Below, piece after piece: positions 62,662 through 64,000 of a stretch of 64,000 nt of DNA. The DNA comes from Cellulosimicrobium sp. Marseille-Q4280. GTDB lineage: Bacteria > Actinomycetota > Actinomycetes > Actinomycetales > Cellulomonadaceae. Position numbers and translations under genes: made by a program. The stretch spans positions 620,001 through 684,000 of the forward strand of contig NZ_CALPBY010000001.1 in the NCBI RefSeq assembly GCF_943181405.1, given 5' to 3'. The notes under the pieces were generated by a model. It made no database searches, was not told the origin of the DNA, and saw nothing but the letters and a program-made list of their open reading frames with translations. How positions within the stretch are numbered: the first letter of the stretch is position 1; every line of letters begins with the position of its first letter.

Positions 62662-64000
62662 GGCGTCCTTTCGGTGGGATGGTCGACCAGCGCGGCGACG
62701 TCGTGCGCGGCGAGGTGCACGGCGTCGTCGACCGGTCGTCCGGTGAGGAGGTCGAGGTGGTGGCCGTCGACGGGCACGGTGACCGGCCCGGCGGTGTGGT
62801 TGAGCACGAAGCGCACGTCGCCGCGGCGCACGAGCTCGACACCGGGGGCGTCGCCCGCCCCGGGGAGGACGAGTGCGACGCCGGCGCGGTCGAGCGCGGC
62901 ACCGAGGACGTCGCCGAGGAGGTCCTCGTCGGGGACGGTCGCGACGTACCAGGCGTCGCCGGCCCCGTACGCGTGCCGGGTCACGGCGGGACCGCCGGCG
63001 AGATGACCGTCGGCGAAGGTCGCGAGGACCGCGGCGCCCTCGGCCTCCAGGAGCTCGCCCAGCACGCCGGCCCGCGGGGCGGGGCCCGCGGAGAGGTCTG
63101 CCGCGACGTCGAGACCCACGCCGTCGTCCGGGAGCGGGACCCACTCCTCGCCGCTGACGCCGAGGACGTCGCGCAGGAGCGCCGGGAAGCGCCCGGTGCG
63201 CACGTGCGCGTTCTCGTCCGCGACGCCGGTGAACGGCCCGACGACGAGCGTCGTCCCCGCGTGCGTCGCCGTACGCAGCGCGTCCGCCGCGGCCTCGTCG
63301 AGGAGGTAGAGCTGCGGGACGAGCACGGCCCGGTAGCCGGAGACGTCGCGCCCGGCCGGGACGAGGTCGCACGCGACGCCGCGCGCCCACAGCACGCGGT
63401 ACCAGGCGCGCAGCTGCTCGAGCGCGTCGAGGCGGTCCGTGGGGCGGGCGACCTCGCCGCTCGCCCACCACGACGGCCAGTCGACGACGACGGCGACGTC
63501 CGCCGCGACCCGTCCCCCGACGACCGGGGCGAGGCGGGCGAGGTCCGCGCCGAGGCGTCGCACGCCACGGTGCACGCGGGTCTCGGGTCCGGCGTGCGGG
63601 AGCATCGCCGAGTGGAAGCGCTCGGCGCCGCTGCGCGACGCGCGCCACTGGAAGAAGCACACGCCGTCCGCGCCGCGGGCGACCGCCTGGAGCGACTCGA
63701 GCCGCGAGCGCTCGGGGGACTTCGGGAGGTTGTGGGGGCGCCAGCTCACCGCGCTCGTCGCGGACTCCATGAGCAGCCACGGCGCGCCGTCGCCGAGCGA
63801 GCGCATCAGGTCCTGCGTCAGTGCGGCGTCGGCCGGTGCGCGCGGGTCGCCCGGGTCCGGGTACGCGTCGTCCGCGACCACGTCGACGTCCTCGGCCCAC
63901 GTCCACGGGTCGATGCCCGGGAAGAAGCCCATGAAGTTGGTCGTGACCGGACGCTCGGCGTCGTAGGTGCGGATCAGGTCCCGCTGCTCGCGATAGAGGG
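62658..64000 (-). CDS. GH42 beta-galactosidase, 5' end beyond window
   Basis: At least 446 residues; the frame is open to the window edge (REQRDLIRTYDAERPVTTNF). Visible are the end of the catalytic barrel (MGFFPGIDPWTWAEDVDVVA, nucleophile Glu in LLMESATSAVSWRPHNL, CFFQWRASRSGAERFHSAML), the trimerisation domain (SGYRAVLVPQLYLLDEAAAD, VGPFTGVADENAHVRTGRFP) and the small C-terminal beta domain (RFVLNHTAGPVTV). ATG 63932 is internal. It hydrolyses beta-galactosides; some GH42 enzymes prefer alpha-arabinopyranosides. Confidence 0.92.
   Translation of the reverse strand, partial: LYREQRDLIRTYDAERPVTTNFMGFFPGIDPWTWAEDVDVVADDAYPDPGDPRAPADAALTQDLMRSLGDGAPWLLMESATSAVSWRPHNLPKSPERSRLESLQAVARGADGVCFFQWRASRSGAERFHSAMLPHAGPETRVHRGVRRLGADLARLAPVVGGRVAADVAVVVDWPSWWASGEVARPTDRLDALEQLRAWYRVLWARGVACDLVPAGRDVSGYRAVLVPQLYLLDEAAADALRTATHAGTTLVVGPFTGVADENAHVRTGRFPALLRDVLGVSGEEWVPLPDDGVGLDVAADLSAGPAPRAGVLGELLEAEGAAVLATFADGHLAGGPAVTRHAYGAGDAWYVATVPDEDLLGDVLGAALDRAGVALVLPGAGDAPGVELVRRGDVRFVLNHTAGPVTVPVDGHHLDLLTGRPVDDAVHLAAHDVAALVDHPTERTP

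Noticed and set aside
60484-63006. 840-codon plus-strand open frame opposite GH31/GH42
   Set aside because: Antisense to two unmistakable glycosidases whose catalytic motifs fix the coding strand.

Overview
The window is a very GC-rich stretch of an actinobacterial chromosome. Several features point to a Micrococcales member near Cellulomonas, Cellulosimicrobium or Isoptericola: GC-biased codons, many GTG starts, leaderless promoters of the form TANNNT followed about 7 nt later by the start codon, a ydaO-type c-di-AMP riboswitch ahead of an NlpC/P60 hydrolase, a class Ib ribonucleotide reductase operon, a DivIVA/Scy-like coiled-coil protein, and a beta-glucosidase preceded by a CebR-like operator. 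The genus is inference. No rRNA, tRNA, prophage, IS element or CRISPR array was seen.

Layout. 1-5.6 kb: end of a TetR regulator, then a cold-shock protein, DUF3027 protein and large Hsp90/sacsin-like ATPase in one tight run. 5.6-8.2 kb: polyprenyl glycosylphosphotransferase with a one-domain, catalytically degenerate UDP-glucose dehydrogenase relative. 8.2-13.6 kb: AzgA-type purine permease, MarR-MFS efflux operon, ArsR-CDF zinc efflux operon. 13.6-18.4 kb: serC, IdeR/DtxR, riboswitch plus cell-wall hydrolase, tandem universal stress protein, cupin. 18.4-25.1 kb: DrrAB-like ABC exporter, type Ic aspartate aminotransferase, an arginine-to-ornithine catabolic pair, and a PadR regulator with a long RG-rich arm. 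25.2-35.6 kb: accessory stress genes (SRPBCC, EcsC, OsmC, an epimerase with an ECF41 sigma factor, dinB coupled to NDH-2, MerR-aldo/keto reductase, two hydrolases). 35.6-38.6 kb: GlsB, thyA-folA, PadR-HAAS pair. 38.7-43.0 kb: GntR regulator divergent from an ehuBCDA-like ectoine importer. 43-52.9 kb: YbbN-like protein, two membrane/lipoprotein genes that both appear frameshifted, DivIVA-like gene, hydrolases, FKBP lipoprotein, phosphoribosyltransferase. 53-58 kb: nrdHIE-[GIY-YIG homing endonuclease]-nrdF under tandem NrdR boxes. 58.7-64 kb: GH42-GH31-GH1 glycosidases, plausibly for xyloglucan or related oligosaccharides.

Most genes sit in two- to four-gene units joined by ATGA or GTGA overlaps, in which a regulator is usually first and its transporter or enzyme second. 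Convergent units are separated by long GC-rich hairpins.

The least expected items are a free-standing homing endonuclease gene wedged between nrdE and nrdF with its last codons covering the nrdF ribosome-binding site, and a two-copy composite repeat (about 75-bp core plus a 21-bp-period array) at 43.1-43.3 kb and, inverted, at 58.4-58.6 kb. Also notable are the degenerate UDP-sugar dehydrogenase, an arginine dihydrolase candidate labelled by homology as dimethylargininase, an ECF41-epimerase pair with a candidate promoter, and two adjacent frameshifts near 45.4 kb.
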